From contig CANLWB010000001.1 of the NCBI GenBank assembly GCA_947494695.1, positions 62,001 through 126,000 on the forward strand: a DNA stretch of 64,000 nucleotides, in the 5' to 3' direction. Source of the stretch: an uncultured Flavobacteriaceae bacterium. Its GTDB lineage: Bacteria > Bacteroidota > Bacteroidia > Flavobacteriales > Flavobacteriaceae. Below the pieces are notes generated by a model. The model searched no databases. It was not told the DNA's origin and saw nothing but the letters and a program-made list of their open reading frames with translations. The translations under genes and the position numbers were made by a program. Below are positions 52,603 to 61,844 of the stretch, piece by piece; the first letter of the stretch is position 1; the number at the start of each line of letters is the position of its first letter.

Positions 52603-53370
52603 TTAGTTTTCTCCCATATAATACGAATCAATATAATCAATAGCTTCCTGCTGACTTAACACCGCAAACTTTTTATAACGATCGTGTACATCGACGATTT
52701 CATCTAAGGCTTTTTTAACTAGAACTTTGTTTTTCCATGTGCTGAGATGAGCAACTACAGTTTGTAAGCATCCGTTTTTATAAGCAATTTGTCCCAAAAC
52801 ATGAACTAAGGTATCCGAAACTCGTCGGGTTTCATCAAACTCCAGTTCTTTTAAAAGTGGTAAAATATCCTGCGGATGTGTACGACCCCGAAGCTCGATA
52901 CCATGGCAAATTTCACGCCTTACCTCTTTATCAGAGTGTCTTAAATAGGTTTTGGCCCATTCGAGAACCGGTAAAGGGTTTTTCTCTCCCATTTTTTTAA
53001 CTGAGCCTATTACGGCGTTTCTCACGGAATGATGTTCATCAAATAAGCCAGTATCAAAAAAATGCTGTACTTTATCAAAATGAAATTTACCTATTTCACC
53101 AGCCGCGTTCACCGTTGTTTGACGAATTTTATCTGTTTTAGATTGTGACAGCGTTTGTAAAGTTGAAAGAATAACGCTTTGTAGTTCTGATTTTGCATAA
53201 AAGATTTTTCCAATGGCTAAATACCCTGTCTTTCTAATATAGGTATCCTCATCTGAGAAATATTTAATAAGATGCTTTGTTTGGTTCGAAACCAGGTCTA
53301 AGGTGATGTCTTGGTTGATTTTTTCAACACGTTGGTTTCTTTCTTCTTTTGATAAGTCATAAAATCCCAT
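52603..53370 (-). CDS. HEAT-repeat protein
   Basis: A 255-residue all-helical protein made of HEAT-like repeats, for example DTYIRKTGYLAIGKIFYA, TDKIRQTTVNAAGEIGKF, HHSVRNAVIGSVKKMGEK, DKEVRREICHGIELRGRT and TRRVSDTLVHVLGQIAYK. It resembles bacterial PBS-lyase/HEAT proteins and has a superficial likeness to alkylation-repair AlkD-type folds, but no lesion-binding motif could be assigned. Probably a protein-binding scaffold. Divergent from the DUF1569 gene. Confidence 0.8.
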   Translation of the reverse strand: MGFYDLSKEERNQRVEKINQDITLDLVSNQTKHLIKYFSDEDTYIRKTGYLAIGKIFYAKSELQSVILSTLQTLSQSKTDKIRQTTVNAAGEIGKFHFDKVQHFFDTGLFDEHHSVRNAVIGSVKKMGEKNPLPVLEWAKTYLRHSDKEVRREICHGIELRGRTHPQDILPLLKELEFDETRRVSDTLVHVLGQIAYKNGCLQTVVAHLSTWKNKVLVKKALDEIVDVHDRYKKFAVLSQQEAIDYIDSYYMGEN

Positions 53371-53445
53371 GGTAATGGTTTCAAGATATAAATAATTTAG
53401 ATAAATTACATCGCTGTTTACTAACTAATTAAATAACTAACTACA

Positions 53446-53898
53446 ATGAAAAATATTTTCGATTTAAATGAAACCAATGCGGTTATTGATCGGGTTAATA
53501 AACTTGAATCAAGTACTCAGGCAAAATGGGGAAAAATGAGTGTAGATCAAATGCTGGCACATTGCAATGTACAGTATGAAATGGCATTTGAGACTATTCA
53601 TCCTAAACCCGCAGGTTTTAAGAAGGCATTATTAAAGTTATTTGTAAAACCTACAGTCGTAAATAACAAACCCTATAAAAAGAACAGCAGGACGGCTCCT
53701 GAGTTTTTAATTACAGATTCGAAAAATTTTAATGTTGAAAAGGAACGTCTGGTTAACTATTTAAAGAAAGCACAAAACTTGGGGGCAGATTATTTCGACA
53801 ATCGAGAGTCTCATTCCTTTGGGAAATTATCGAAAAAAGAATGGAATAACATGTTTTATAAACATTTAGACCACCACCTGCGTCAATTTGATGTGTAA
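53446..53898 (+). CDS. DUF1569-domain protein
   Basis: A 150-residue protein beginning NIFDLNETNAVIDRVNKLES and with the core WGKMSVDQMLAHCNVQYEMA, where the His and later HLDHHLRQFDV residues can build a DinB-like metal site. The family is DUF1569, a four-helix DinB-related fold of unknown activity. It is convergent with the winged-helix regulator gene, 15 bp apart, with no terminator visible between. Confidence 0.85.
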   Translation: MKNIFDLNETNAVIDRVNKLESSTQAKWGKMSVDQMLAHCNVQYEMAFETIHPKPAGFKKALLKLFVKPTVVNNKPYKKNSRTAPEFLITDSKNFNVEKERLVNYLKKAQNLGADYFDNRESHSFGKLSKKEWNNMFYKHLDHHLRQFDV

Positions 53899-53913
53899 TC
53901 GGCATTTCTAGCG

Positions 53914-54750
53914 TTATAATACTTCAAGTTTATAGCCAACACTGTGAACATTAATAATGTTTATGGAATCGTCATCTTTAAACTTTTTTCTAAGTTTCGA
54001 TATAAACGTGTCCAGACTTCTGTCTACAAAAACACCATGATCTTCCCAGATTTCTTTAACAAGTGTCTCACGCTTTACAACCTCATTGACATGGGCTCCT
54101 AAAATGGAAATTAATTCACATTCTTTTTTAGAGAGTTTAATTTCAATGGCTTCCTTTATTAACTTGTTCTGATCTTTGTAAAATTTGTAATCGCCAATTC
54201 GAGAGAAATTAACAATTTCGTTGGGGTGGTGCTTATGTCTTGTTTTAAAATAAAAAAGAAGCATAATCAGGACGCTAAAAAATAAAAGAAGAGCTATATA
54301 TTCCAGTGTGAATTGTTTTTCTAAGAAATGAATTCGAATATTATAACAATCCAAAGGAAGGTTTCTTCCCATACAAGGAACAATATCGTTCTCGCTGGTT
54401 CCTTCAATTTGGAAACTATATGATACTTCTTTTGTGCCACAATGAACCACTTCTACAATATATCGTTTAGGTAAATTGGCAGTTTTTAAGCTATGGTTTA
54501 CTGCTGAAACCAGGCTATCTGGTGTTATGGACAATTTACTTTGAAACGTTAGTTCGTATCTATTATCACTCAGTTTCGAGATAGGCAAAACCAAGGACGT
54601 AGAATCGTTGTTGGAGTGTAATAACATGTTACCAACATCTCTTAAAGCTACTTTTACCGTTTCGGAAAAATGAGACTGAGATACCTCTTTAAAACACGAG
54701 CACAGTGTCATGGAAATTAGAGTCAGTATTAAGAAGACGTACTTTTTCAT
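53914..54750 (-). CDS. Membrane-anchored winged-helix transcriptional regulator
   Basis: A 278-residue protein. The N-terminus is a signal or signal-anchor (FLILTLISMTLCSC, Cys19). Residues about 25-150 are extracytoplasmic with Cys104, 126 and 135. A membrane helix spans 151-168 (YIALLLFFSVLIMLLFYF). Residues about 183-278 are an OmpR/PhoB-type DNA-binding domain: KLSKKECELISILGAHVNEV, RETLVKEIWEDHGVFVDRSL, DTFISKLRKKF and the wing INVHSVGYKLEV. This is ToxR-like logic with reversed domain order. A divergent yceI gene lies 125 bp away and is a plausible target. Confidence 0.82.
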   Translation of the reverse strand: MKKYVFLILTLISMTLCSCFKEVSQSHFSETVKVALRDVGNMLLHSNNDSTSLVLPISKLSDNRYELTFQSKLSITPDSLVSAVNHSLKTANLPKRYIVEVVHCGTKEVSYSFQIEGTSENDIVPCMGRNLPLDCYNIRIHFLEKQFTLEYIALLLFFSVLIMLLFYFKTRHKHHPNEIVNFSRIGDYKFYKDQNKLIKEAIEIKLSKKECELISILGAHVNEVVKRETLVKEIWEDHGVFVDRSLDTFISKLRKKFKDDDSINIINVHSVGYKLEVL

Positions 54751-54875
54751 TCTTACTTTAATATGGGCTAAATAAATGAAATTTTCAACGTTTTACATCG
54801 CTTTTACATTTCTTTGACACTTTTTTCACAAAAATTCTGGACATGTGACTCTAGTTTTACTGGAAAATAGTAATC

Positions 54876-55484
54876 ATGAAAAACATTCTTTTATTCGCAG
54901 CAATGAGCTGTTTTACACTAAGCATTAATGCTCAGGAAATCATTAACGTTAAAAAAGCAGAGAGCACCATCATATGGAAGGGGTCGAACCTTTTTAAATT
55001 CAATCAACATTATGGTACGGTAAAAATTAAAAAAGGATATCTCGAGGTATCAAAAAACGGAGTTTTTGGTGGGGCTTTCGAGATTGATATGAATTCCATT
55101 ACCAATACCGATGGAAAGTATAATGACATGTTGGTATCTCACCTTAAAAATGAGGATTTTTTCGATGTTAAAAACCACCCAATAAGTAAAATTAAATTTA
55201 TTAAAATAATGAAGACGGCTCCCAACGAATTTAATATAAGAGCGGCATTAACCATTAAAGGGATTACAAATAAGATCGATTTTCGAGGAACACTTAAAAA
55301 TGAAAATGGCCAGAGTAAAATACATTCTAAATTTATAATAGACCGAACGCTTTGGGGAATACATTATGAATCGAAAGGGGTGTTTGGGTTTGGTAAAGTT
55401 AAAGATGATATTATCTCTGATGCGATTGAGTTCGAGGTTGAGTTAAGTTTTCCTAAAACACTAAAACTGCAATTAGGCTGTTAA
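54876..55484 (+). CDS. YceI-family periplasmic protein
   Basis: A 202-residue protein with signal peptide ending LSINAQ and a lipocalin-like YceI barrel: ESTIIWKGSNLFKFNQHYGT, VKIKKGYLEVSKNGVFGGAF, MNSITNTDGKYNDMLVSHLK and KNHPISKIKFIK. YceI proteins bind isoprenoid or polyisoprenoid lipids. The gene is divergent from the membrane-anchored regulator. Its stop codon overlaps that of the convergent LD-carboxypeptidase gene by four bases. Confidence 0.93.
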   Translation: MKNILLFAAMSCFTLSINAQEIINVKKAESTIIWKGSNLFKFNQHYGTVKIKKGYLEVSKNGVFGGAFEIDMNSITNTDGKYNDMLVSHLKNEDFFDVKNHPISKIKFIKIMKTAPNEFNIRAALTIKGITNKIDFRGTLKNENGQSKIHSKFIIDRTLWGIHYESKGVFGFGKVKDDIISDAIEFEVELSFPKTLKLQLGC

Positions 55485-56497
55485 TTCTGGAAGGCAACTG
55501 TAGAACTGGTCTTGCTCACATGTAACTCGATGGTTCTTCCTAGAATCATGGCGCGATTATCCTTTTCATGGCCAGCAGGCATGTTAAAAGCAATAGGAAA
55601 ATCGTAATCGGATAAAGCATCCAAGATAAGTTGTTCAATAGACGAGCCCCAGAGCGTTGTGTTTTTGCGCAACTTGGTCATGTCTCCAACAATCACACCC
55701 TTACAGTTGTTAAAATATCCGGCACGCTTTAAGCTCTGTAGCATGCGGTCTATATGGTACTTGTATTCACCAATCTCTTCAATAAAGAGGATTTTTCCAG
55801 AAGTGTCTATACTGGTATCAGAGCCTAACATGGTATGCAGCATGGTTAAGTTACCACCAACGATAGGTGCAGATACCTGACCTGACTTATTATATTGAGA
55901 GCCTTCCAGGGTATAACGCAGTTGTTTACCAAAAACAGCATCTTTAAATGTAGAAATCGTGTTTTTAATGGTTTCCAAATCGTCCTGCATACTGGTACAC
56001 ATCATGGCATGAATGGTTTGGAAACCTTTATTATGAAATTGGTTATGCAATGCTGTAATGTCTGAATATCCAATTAGCCATTTCGGATGTTGTTTAAATT
56101 TGCTATAATCTAATTTGTCCAAAATTCTAACCGTACCATAGCCTCCACGAGCGCACCAAATGGCACTTACTTTGGGGTCGTCCATAGCCTTTTGAAAATC
56201 CTCACAACGTTCATCATCGGTTCCTGCAAAATGATTGTCCCTGCTAAATACGTGTTTGCCAACTATGGGGTGTAATCCCCAGCTTTTTATAAGGGTTTTT
56301 GCTTGTTCCACTTCTTTATTCCGGTTTCTTAAAACACCGGAAGGTGCAACAATGGCAACCGTATCGCCAGCTTTTAAGTAAGATGGTTGTATCAATATAT
56401 TGGTTTTATTCGATGATGCATTTTGCTCGGAAACACGGTTTTCTCCAAAGAAAAAGGTAACAAAACATAAGGCCGTAATTATTGAGATTTTTGACAT
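55481..56497 (-). CDS. LD-carboxypeptidase (peptidase family S66)
   Basis: A 338-residue periplasmic enzyme with signal peptide (IITALCFVTFFFG) that removes the terminal D-Ala from muropeptide tetrapeptides. The catalytic Ser is in LIGYSDITALHNQF, with VGGNLTMLHTMLGSD and the late His in MPAGHEKDNRAMILGRTIEL. I start at ATG 56497. It is convergent with yceI, overlapping by four bases. Confidence 0.93.
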   Translation of the reverse strand: MSKISIITALCFVTFFFGENRVSEQNASSNKTNILIQPSYLKAGDTVAIVAPSGVLRNRNKEVEQAKTLIKSWGLHPIVGKHVFSRDNHFAGTDDERCEDFQKAMDDPKVSAIWCARGGYGTVRILDKLDYSKFKQHPKWLIGYSDITALHNQFHNKGFQTIHAMMCTSMQDDLETIKNTISTFKDAVFGKQLRYTLEGSQYNKSGQVSAPIVGGNLTMLHTMLGSDTSIDTSGKILFIEEIGEYKYHIDRMLQSLKRAGYFNNCKGVIVGDMTKLRKNTTLWGSSIEQLILDALSDYDFPIAFNMPAGHEKDNRAMILGRTIELHVSKTSSTVAFQN

Positions 56498-56567
56498 AAT
56501 GTAAATGTACATTTTTTTTCTAAATCGAAGTCAAATTGTGTACTTTTACAGCGTATTAAAAATGAAA

Positions 56568-56690
56568 TGTCATTTTGAGTCTCGCCTTGAAGCGAGGCTG
56601 CCTGCACTGAGTAGTCTAAGTGTAAGAATCTGTGGAATTTTAATCAAAAAGAATCAGATTGTTACATCGTTTCCTTCCTCACAATGACGA
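56568..56690. repeat. MITE-like palindromic element ahead of metG
   Basis: The left end GTCATTTTGAG (56569-56579) and right end CTCACAATGAC (56678-56688) are inverted repeats with one mismatch in 11. An inner hairpin CTCGC/GCGAG lies near 56581-56595. The right end contains the upstream ATG (56684) of the metG frame. Confidence 0.65.
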
Positions 56691-56704
56691 ATAAAAAACA
56701 ACGC

Positions 56705-58804
56705 ATGAGCACACCTAAAAGATATACCATTACCACAGCACTTCCATATACAAATGGTCCTATTCATATTGGACATTTAGCAGGGGTTTACGTTCCTGCA
56801 GATATTTATGCACGTTACTTAAGATTAACCGGAAATGATGTTATCTTAATAGGGGGAAGTGATGAACATGGTGTACCTATTACCATTAAAGCAAAGAATG
56901 AAGGGGTAACACCTCAGGATGTTGTAGATAAGTATCATGCTATTATTAAAAAGTCATTCGAGGACTTCGGCATTTCTTACGATAATTACTCACGTACATC
57001 GGCAAAAATCCATCATAAAACAGCCTCAGAGTTTTTTACGACGTTGAATGATAAAAATGAATTCATTGAAGAAGTAACAGAACAGTTATACGACGAGCAG
57101 GCGAATCAGTTTCTAGCAGATCGATTCGTGATTGGAACATGTCCAAAATGTGGAAATGAAGAAAGTTATGGTGATCAATGTGAGCATTGTGGAACGAGTC
57201 ACAATGCAACAGATCTTATAAATCCGAAGTCAGCCTTAACCGGTAATACACCAACCTTAAAACAGACCAAGCACTGGTTTTTACCATTAGATAAGCATGA
57301 AGCGTTCTTGAAAGAATGGATTTTAGATGGCCATAAAAAAGATTGGAAGTCTAATGTCTATGGGCAGTGTAAATCCTGGATTGATGACGGATTACGTCCA
57401 CGTGCCGTTACCAGAGATTTAGATTGGGGGATTCCAGTTCCGGCAGAAGGTGGAGAAGGAAAGGTGCTTTATGTTTGGTTCGATGCTCCTATTGGCTATA
57501 TTTCGTCTACAGTAGAGTGGGCTGAGCGTGAAGGAAAAGATTGGGAACCTTACTGGAAGGATAAAGACACCAAATTGGTGCATTTTATAGGAAAAGATAA
57601 TATTGTATTTCACTGCATCATTTTCCCGTCGATGTTAAAAGCCGAAGGGTCTTATATTTTACCAGAAAATGTGCCGGCTAACGAATTTTTGAACTTAGAG
57701 GGTAATAAATTATCAACCTCAAAAAATTGGGCAGTTTGGTTACCTGATTATTTAGAGGAGTTCCCAGGACAGCAAGATGTATTGCGTTATGTATTGACGG
57801 CTAACGCTCCCGAAACGAAAGACAACGATTTTACCTGGAAAGACTTTCAGGCAAGAAATAATAACGAATTGGTAGCCATTTTTGGAAACTTTATTAATCG
57901 TGTGGTTGTATTAACCAATAAATACTACGACGGACATGTTCCAAATCCAGCAAACCTCTTACCTGTGGATGAGGAAACATTGGCCACAGTAAAAGCGTAT
58001 CCAAATGTGATTGCAAGCTCCATTGAACGTTATCGTTTTAGAGAAGCGCAGCAGGAACTTATGAATTTAGCACGACTTGGTAATAAGTATTTAGCAGATT
58101 CGGAACCATGGAAAGTTATTAAAGAAGATGAAGAACGAACCAAAACGATTATGTATGTGGCACTTCAAATAGCATCGGCTTTAGCGACACTAAGTGAACC
58201 GTTTTTACCTTTTACATCTACAAAATTAAAATCGATTCTAAGAGTTGGTTTGAGTGATTCTGGGCAAGAGAATGGCATTGAAAACGGCTGGGAAGACATT
58301 AGTGTTAAAGATGTGTTATTACCATCTGAACATCAAATAGGAAAGGCCGAATTGTTATTTTCGAAAATTGAAGATAAAACAATTCAGATACAATTGGACA
58401 AATTGGAAGCTAACCTAAAAGCTAATGAAGCCGCAAATAGAAAGGTAGAACCTCAAAAAGAAACCATAACGTTTGAGGATTTTACCAAATTGGATATGCG
58501 CGTAGGCACCATTTTAGAAGCCGAAAAAATGCCAAAGGCCAAAAAGTTATTGGTTTTAAAAGTGGATACCGGTATTGATGTAAGAACCATTGTTTCTGGA
58601 ATCGCAGAGAGTTATACTGCAGAGGAAGTTGTTGGCAAACGTGTTACCGTTCTTGTAAATCTGGCACCAAGAAAATTACGAGGTGTTGAAAGTGAGGGGA
58701 TGATCTTAATGACCGAAACGCCAGATGGTAAATTGGTATTCGTAAACCCAGACCCGTCAACGTCCGCAGATGCAAGTGTTTTAAACGGATTGCAAATTAG
58801 TTAG
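56705..58804 (+). CDS. metG: Methionyl-tRNA synthetase
   Basis: A 699-residue class I synthetase. The HIGH-type motif [10 protein letters not shown] is near residue 16; the zinc knuckle has four Cys in [18 protein letters not shown]; the KMSKS loop reads [13 protein letters not shown]-terminal tRNA-binding (Arc1p/Tyr-type) domain occupies the last ~110 residues ([20 protein letters not shown]). I start at ATG 56705 ([17 protein letters not shown]), because an in-frame ATG at 56684 lies inside a palindromic repeat. Confidence 0.96.
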   Translation: MSTPKRYTITTALPYTNGPIHIGHLAGVYVPADIYARYLRLTGNDVILIGGSDEHGVPITIKAKNEGVTPQDVVDKYHAIIKKSFEDFGISYDNYSRTSAKIHHKTASEFFTTLNDKNEFIEEVTEQLYDEQANQFLADRFVIGTCPKCGNEESYGDQCEHCGTSHNATDLINPKSALTGNTPTLKQTKHWFLPLDKHEAFLKEWILDGHKKDWKSNVYGQCKSWIDDGLRPRAVTRDLDWGIPVPAEGGEGKVLYVWFDAPIGYISSTVEWAEREGKDWEPYWKDKDTKLVHFIGKDNIVFHCIIFPSMLKAEGSYILPENVPANEFLNLEGNKLSTSKNWAVWLPDYLEEFPGQQDVLRYVLTANAPETKDNDFTWKDFQARNNNELVAIFGNFINRVVVLTNKYYDGHVPNPANLLPVDEETLATVKAYPNVIASSIERYRFREAQQELMNLARLGNKYLADSEPWKVIKEDEERTKTIMYVALQIASALATLSEPFLPFTSTKLKSILRVGLSDSGQENGIENGWEDISVKDVLLPSEHQIGKAELLFSKIEDKTIQIQLDKLEANLKANEAANRKVEPQKETITFEDFTKLDMRVGTILEAEKMPKAKKLLVLKVDTGIDVRTIVSGIAESYTAEEVVGKRVTVLVNLAPRKLRGVESEGMILMTETPDGKLVFVNPDPSTSADASVLNGLQIS

Positions 58805-59100
58805 AATCCATTTTAGTTATTCTATTTTGACTCGATATATTAAAAATGGATAATCAGCGTCTTAAAATGTTTTAATAATAAATAAACCGTGTCATTTAGC
58901 ATCACATCTGCTTAAACCCATACTGAGCGCAGACGAAGTACTCCGTGCTAGCTACAGGAGAAATCCCATAACAGTGAGAACAAAACTTGATGAGATGTCT
59001 CAATCGTGCCTCATTTCGACATGACAAGCAATGGGGTTTCAGGAAACTAATTTGGTTTTTTTGAATATATTTTACATCAAAACTGAGGTTATTCTATAAA
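58805..59100. repeat. Intergenic region with degenerate miniature element
   Basis: TGTCAT (58890-58895) and ATGACA (59021-59026) bound a 137-bp degenerate element containing segments such as GAGAAATCCC and CTCATTTCGACATGACA. It has no ORF. Another short stretch before the terminator is featureless. Confidence 0.5.
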
Positions 59101-59141
59101 TACGGCAGGTATTTAAGTTGTAAACTTGAATACCTGCCGTA
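59101..59141 (-). terminator. Terminator of the T9SS repeat-protein gene
   Basis: TACGGCAGGTATT (59101-59113) pairs with AATACCTGCCGTA (59129-59141); the stem extends inward with AAGTT/AACTT after one T-G position. It lies 18 bp after the stop at 59159. Confidence 0.75.
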
Positions 59142-59158
59142 AATTATTTAACATCATG

Positions 59159-61195
59159 TTATTGCTTAATGATGCGTGTATTGGTAAAACCAGTTTTTGA
59201 CAAAATTTGCATGATATAAACACCAGCATGAACAGAAGCCATGTTAATTGTATTGACACGAACATGAGCGTTTATGCGTTTCGAAAGCACTAACCTACCA
59301 TTGAGATCAAATAGTTTTACACCTTGCAATCCTAAATTCGTTTCCGAAGCAATGGTTACGGTATTGCTAACTGGAACAGGATATATCTGCAAGGCATGGG
59401 TTAATGTATGATCAAGCACAGTTAACGAATTATCGTATGTCACACTGAATTGAGTTGCAGCAGCATTTCCGTTACCATAATTATCTATGGCAACATTGGC
59501 GTTAATATTAAGTGTGATAGCTCCATTGGTCAAAGGTGTAATATCCACGCTATAATTGGCTCCAGATCCTGAAAAGTTATCTAGAGTGCTATTGGTTGCT
59601 ATAAGATCACCAATGGTGAAACCTGATACGTCTTCAGAAAAAGTAATCGTTACAGGAATAGGATTCACTCCTGTAGGAGAACTTTCTACAGATGATATGG
59701 TAACCGTTGGAAGCGTTGTTTTCTTGGTTGTTGTATCGGTAACAGCACCAGATATATTTCCAACGACATCGGTTAGCGTTACGCTAAGTGTTATAGTGCC
59801 ATCTGCCAGGCCGGTAAGGTCGATTCCCGAAACGGTTTGTCCGCTAGAAGTTACCGTTCCTGATCCGTTAACAGTTCCAGCACCACCATCACTGCTAAAG
59901 GAGTAATTAAATGTAGCACCTGTTTCAGCATCTGTAAAGGTATAGCTTATAGAGCTAGCATTAGTGGTATTAACGGGATTCTGATCTATTGAAACTGCAC
60001 TTATAGTGGCCGTATTATCTAAAACAAAAGTATTGTTGTTAGTTCCAATTGGAGATGTATTTACTAAGGCATTTCCAGTCAAATCGGTTATGTTTTGAGA
60101 AGGATTAAAGCCCAGGGTCACAGTGGCATTTGCATTAGGCAAATCTCCACCTGAAGCGGTAACTCTATAAGTATTGCCGGAGGGGTTTGTTATAGTGTTT
60201 ATGGATGCTGTGGTTCCTGTTAGCATAAAATCTGAAATATCCACATTATTAACGGCTTCATTAAAAACGATATCCCAGGTTAACGTATCTGCATTTGTTG
60301 GGGATGTAGTTGGGGTTTGTCTGGTAATGGATGCTATGCGAGGCTGCACGACGTCAACAGTGTGAATGTTTCCTGTTGTAAAGGCAGCTACCGTACCGTT
60401 AGTTCCGTTACCATTACCAAAATTATCTGTTATATTAGATGTCCCAAGAAGATCCAGTCGTAACGTTCCTGCTCCTGAAATAGAATTTATAGTAACATCT
60501 ACAGTTGTTCCCGAAGCTGCACTTACCGATGCTATAGTTCCCATGGCTGTTCCGGTTGTTGTTAACTCGAAATCGTCCGTTGAGATATTATTTGCAGGCT
60601 CATCAAAAGTTATCGTTTTGGTGATCGATGTAGCATTTGCAGTGGGACTACCCTGCAACAGTATCGATTGTGCCGATGGCGTCGTCGTGTCGGGTACCAC
60701 AATTTGGGTAGAAAAACCCATTTCAAATGTGGTTAGTTCTACGCCTTCAAACCAAAAGCTTCCTTCTCCATAAGTATCACCAATATCACCCACTACAGAA
60801 AAGGTAGTAAGTGAACCGTTATCGTCAATAACAAAGGTATATTGAGCGGCATTCGTAAGAGAAATATTTTGAGAAGAGAAATCGAAAACACCAGTGGTTC
60901 CGGGAGTGAGTGTTATTCCTGTTAGACTTCCGAGTATAGTACCTGCGGCATCGTTCCCATCTCTTAAGTAAACTATGGCATTAGAAATGGCCGACCCTGC
61001 ACCGAATTCTACAGTAATAGTCGTTAGTATTCCCGAACATGAGGCCGTAAAAGATTGTCCCAGGGCATTCCCTGTAAGATCTTGAACCCCAATAGGGTTT
61101 GTTACCGAACATTGTCCCTCTGTACGACCAGAGTACACCATAAACAGGCTCATAACTAGTATTGAAAAAGTCCTGAAAAAGCGGTTTTTTTTCAT
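59159..61195 (-). CDS. T9SS-exported Ig-like repeat protein
   Basis: A 678-residue surface or secreted protein. The signal peptide is KKNRFFRTFSILVMSLFMVY and following. After an N-terminal beta domain (residues about 30-165) come at least four bacterial Ig-like repeats marked by ITFDEPANNISTDDFELTTT, VFNEAVNNVDISDFML, YTFTDAETGATFNYSF and VTITFSEDVSGFTIGDLIAT. The C-terminus (LQIYPVPVSNTVTI, LFDLNGRLVLS, HAGVYIMQILSKTG) is a type A T9SS sorting domain. I start at ATG 61195. It follows the collar-protein gene by 34 bp; the pair may be exported or assembled together. Confidence 0.9.
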   Translation of the reverse strand: MKKNRFFRTFSILVMSLFMVYSGRTEGQCSVTNPIGVQDLTGNALGQSFTASCSGILTTITVEFGAGSAISNAIVYLRDGNDAAGTILGSLTGITLTPGTTGVFDFSSQNISLTNAAQYTFVIDDNGSLTTFSVVGDIGDTYGEGSFWFEGVELTTFEMGFSTQIVVPDTTTPSAQSILLQGSPTANATSITKTITFDEPANNISTDDFELTTTGTAMGTIASVSAASGTTVDVTINSISGAGTLRLDLLGTSNITDNFGNGNGTNGTVAAFTTGNIHTVDVVQPRIASITRQTPTTSPTNADTLTWDIVFNEAVNNVDISDFMLTGTTASINTITNPSGNTYRVTASGGDLPNANATVTLGFNPSQNITDLTGNALVNTSPIGTNNNTFVLDNTATISAVSIDQNPVNTTNASSISYTFTDAETGATFNYSFSSDGGAGTVNGSGTVTSSGQTVSGIDLTGLADGTITLSVTLTDVVGNISGAVTDTTTKKTTLPTVTISSVESSPTGVNPIPVTITFSEDVSGFTIGDLIATNSTLDNFSGSGANYSVDITPLTNGAITLNINANVAIDNYGNGNAAATQFSVTYDNSLTVLDHTLTHALQIYPVPVSNTVTIASETNLGLQGVKLFDLNGRLVLSKRINAHVRVNTINMASVHAGVYIMQILSKTGFTNTRIIKQ

Positions 61196-61229
61196 TTCGA
61201 ATATGTTTTGGGTTAGAATATGAATGTCT

Positions 61230-61775
61230 TTAACTCCTTGAAGGGAAAACACCAAAAAGGCATATAATATAATGCATACTCAACCAGGGTTGTCGGTTTT
61301 CATGAGGTAGGTTTCCTCCGGTATTCCCAACGGTTACATTAACATTATTAGCAGCCATTGAAACATCTGCGGGTTCTGTATTGAAAGCATTGGCAGCGGC
61401 ATTTGCAAAATTTCCTCCAGTGGGATTACTGGTTGTTGCTGGATTTATTGGAGAAAAATTGGCTTGTACTGTACCGGCAGCAGCGTGTGTATGACTGGGT
61501 ATTTCGGTTGTATTAAGCGTAACAGATTCAATACCCCCTCGTTGTCCCTCTCTATAAGAGGATAAACCAGGGCCGTTTCCTGGACCAAGGGCTACACGAC
61601 CTCTAAGGTCGGGTAAGGCGAACGTTGTTCTTCCATCACCACCGTAAATGGTTCCTATAATTGAAAACAAAGCCGAGTTTGATGCTACTGCTATCAATTG
61701 ACCGTTGCAAAACGCCCAGCTTCTTGGTGCAAAATTGCCTGCGAATAGCCGAACTTCTCCTATCATTCCTTCCAT
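61230..61775 (-). CDS. Phage-tail-collar-domain protein (MdpB-like)
   Basis: A 181-residue protein: GEVRLFAGNFAPRSWAFCNG and LIAVASNSALFSIIGTIYGG, then GRTTFALPDLRGRVALG and GPGLSSYREGQRGG, which are the tail-collar/microcystin-dependent-protein signature. The C-terminal part is Asn/Ala/Thr-rich and ends WLSMHYIICLFGVFPSRS. There is no phage gene nearby, so it is a stand-alone bacterial version. It lies between the formyltransferase-like gene (69 bp) and the T9SS repeat protein (34 bp). Confidence 0.9.
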   Translation of the reverse strand: MEGMIGEVRLFAGNFAPRSWAFCNGQLIAVASNSALFSIIGTIYGGDGRTTFALPDLRGRVALGPGNGPGLSSYREGQRGGIESVTLNTTEIPSHTHAAAGTVQANFSPINPATTSNPTGGNFANAAANAFNTEPADVSMAANNVNVTVGNTGGNLPHENRQPWLSMHYIICLFGVFPSRS

Positions 61776-61844
61776 AATTTTTGGTATTAGAGATTAGTAA
61801 TTTTTAAATTATTGTTTTGTCTTTATTATTAATTATACAGTTGT

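Noticed and set aside
60366-60773. Rightward 135-codon frame inside the T9SS repeat-protein gene
   Set aside because: It is antisense to a repetitive beta-rich coding region with biased codons; it lacks any family motif and has no promoter.
61230-61775. Prophage remnant
   Set aside because: Only a collar-type domain is present; no capsid, terminase, integrase or tail genes are nearby, and stand-alone collar proteins are common in bacteria.
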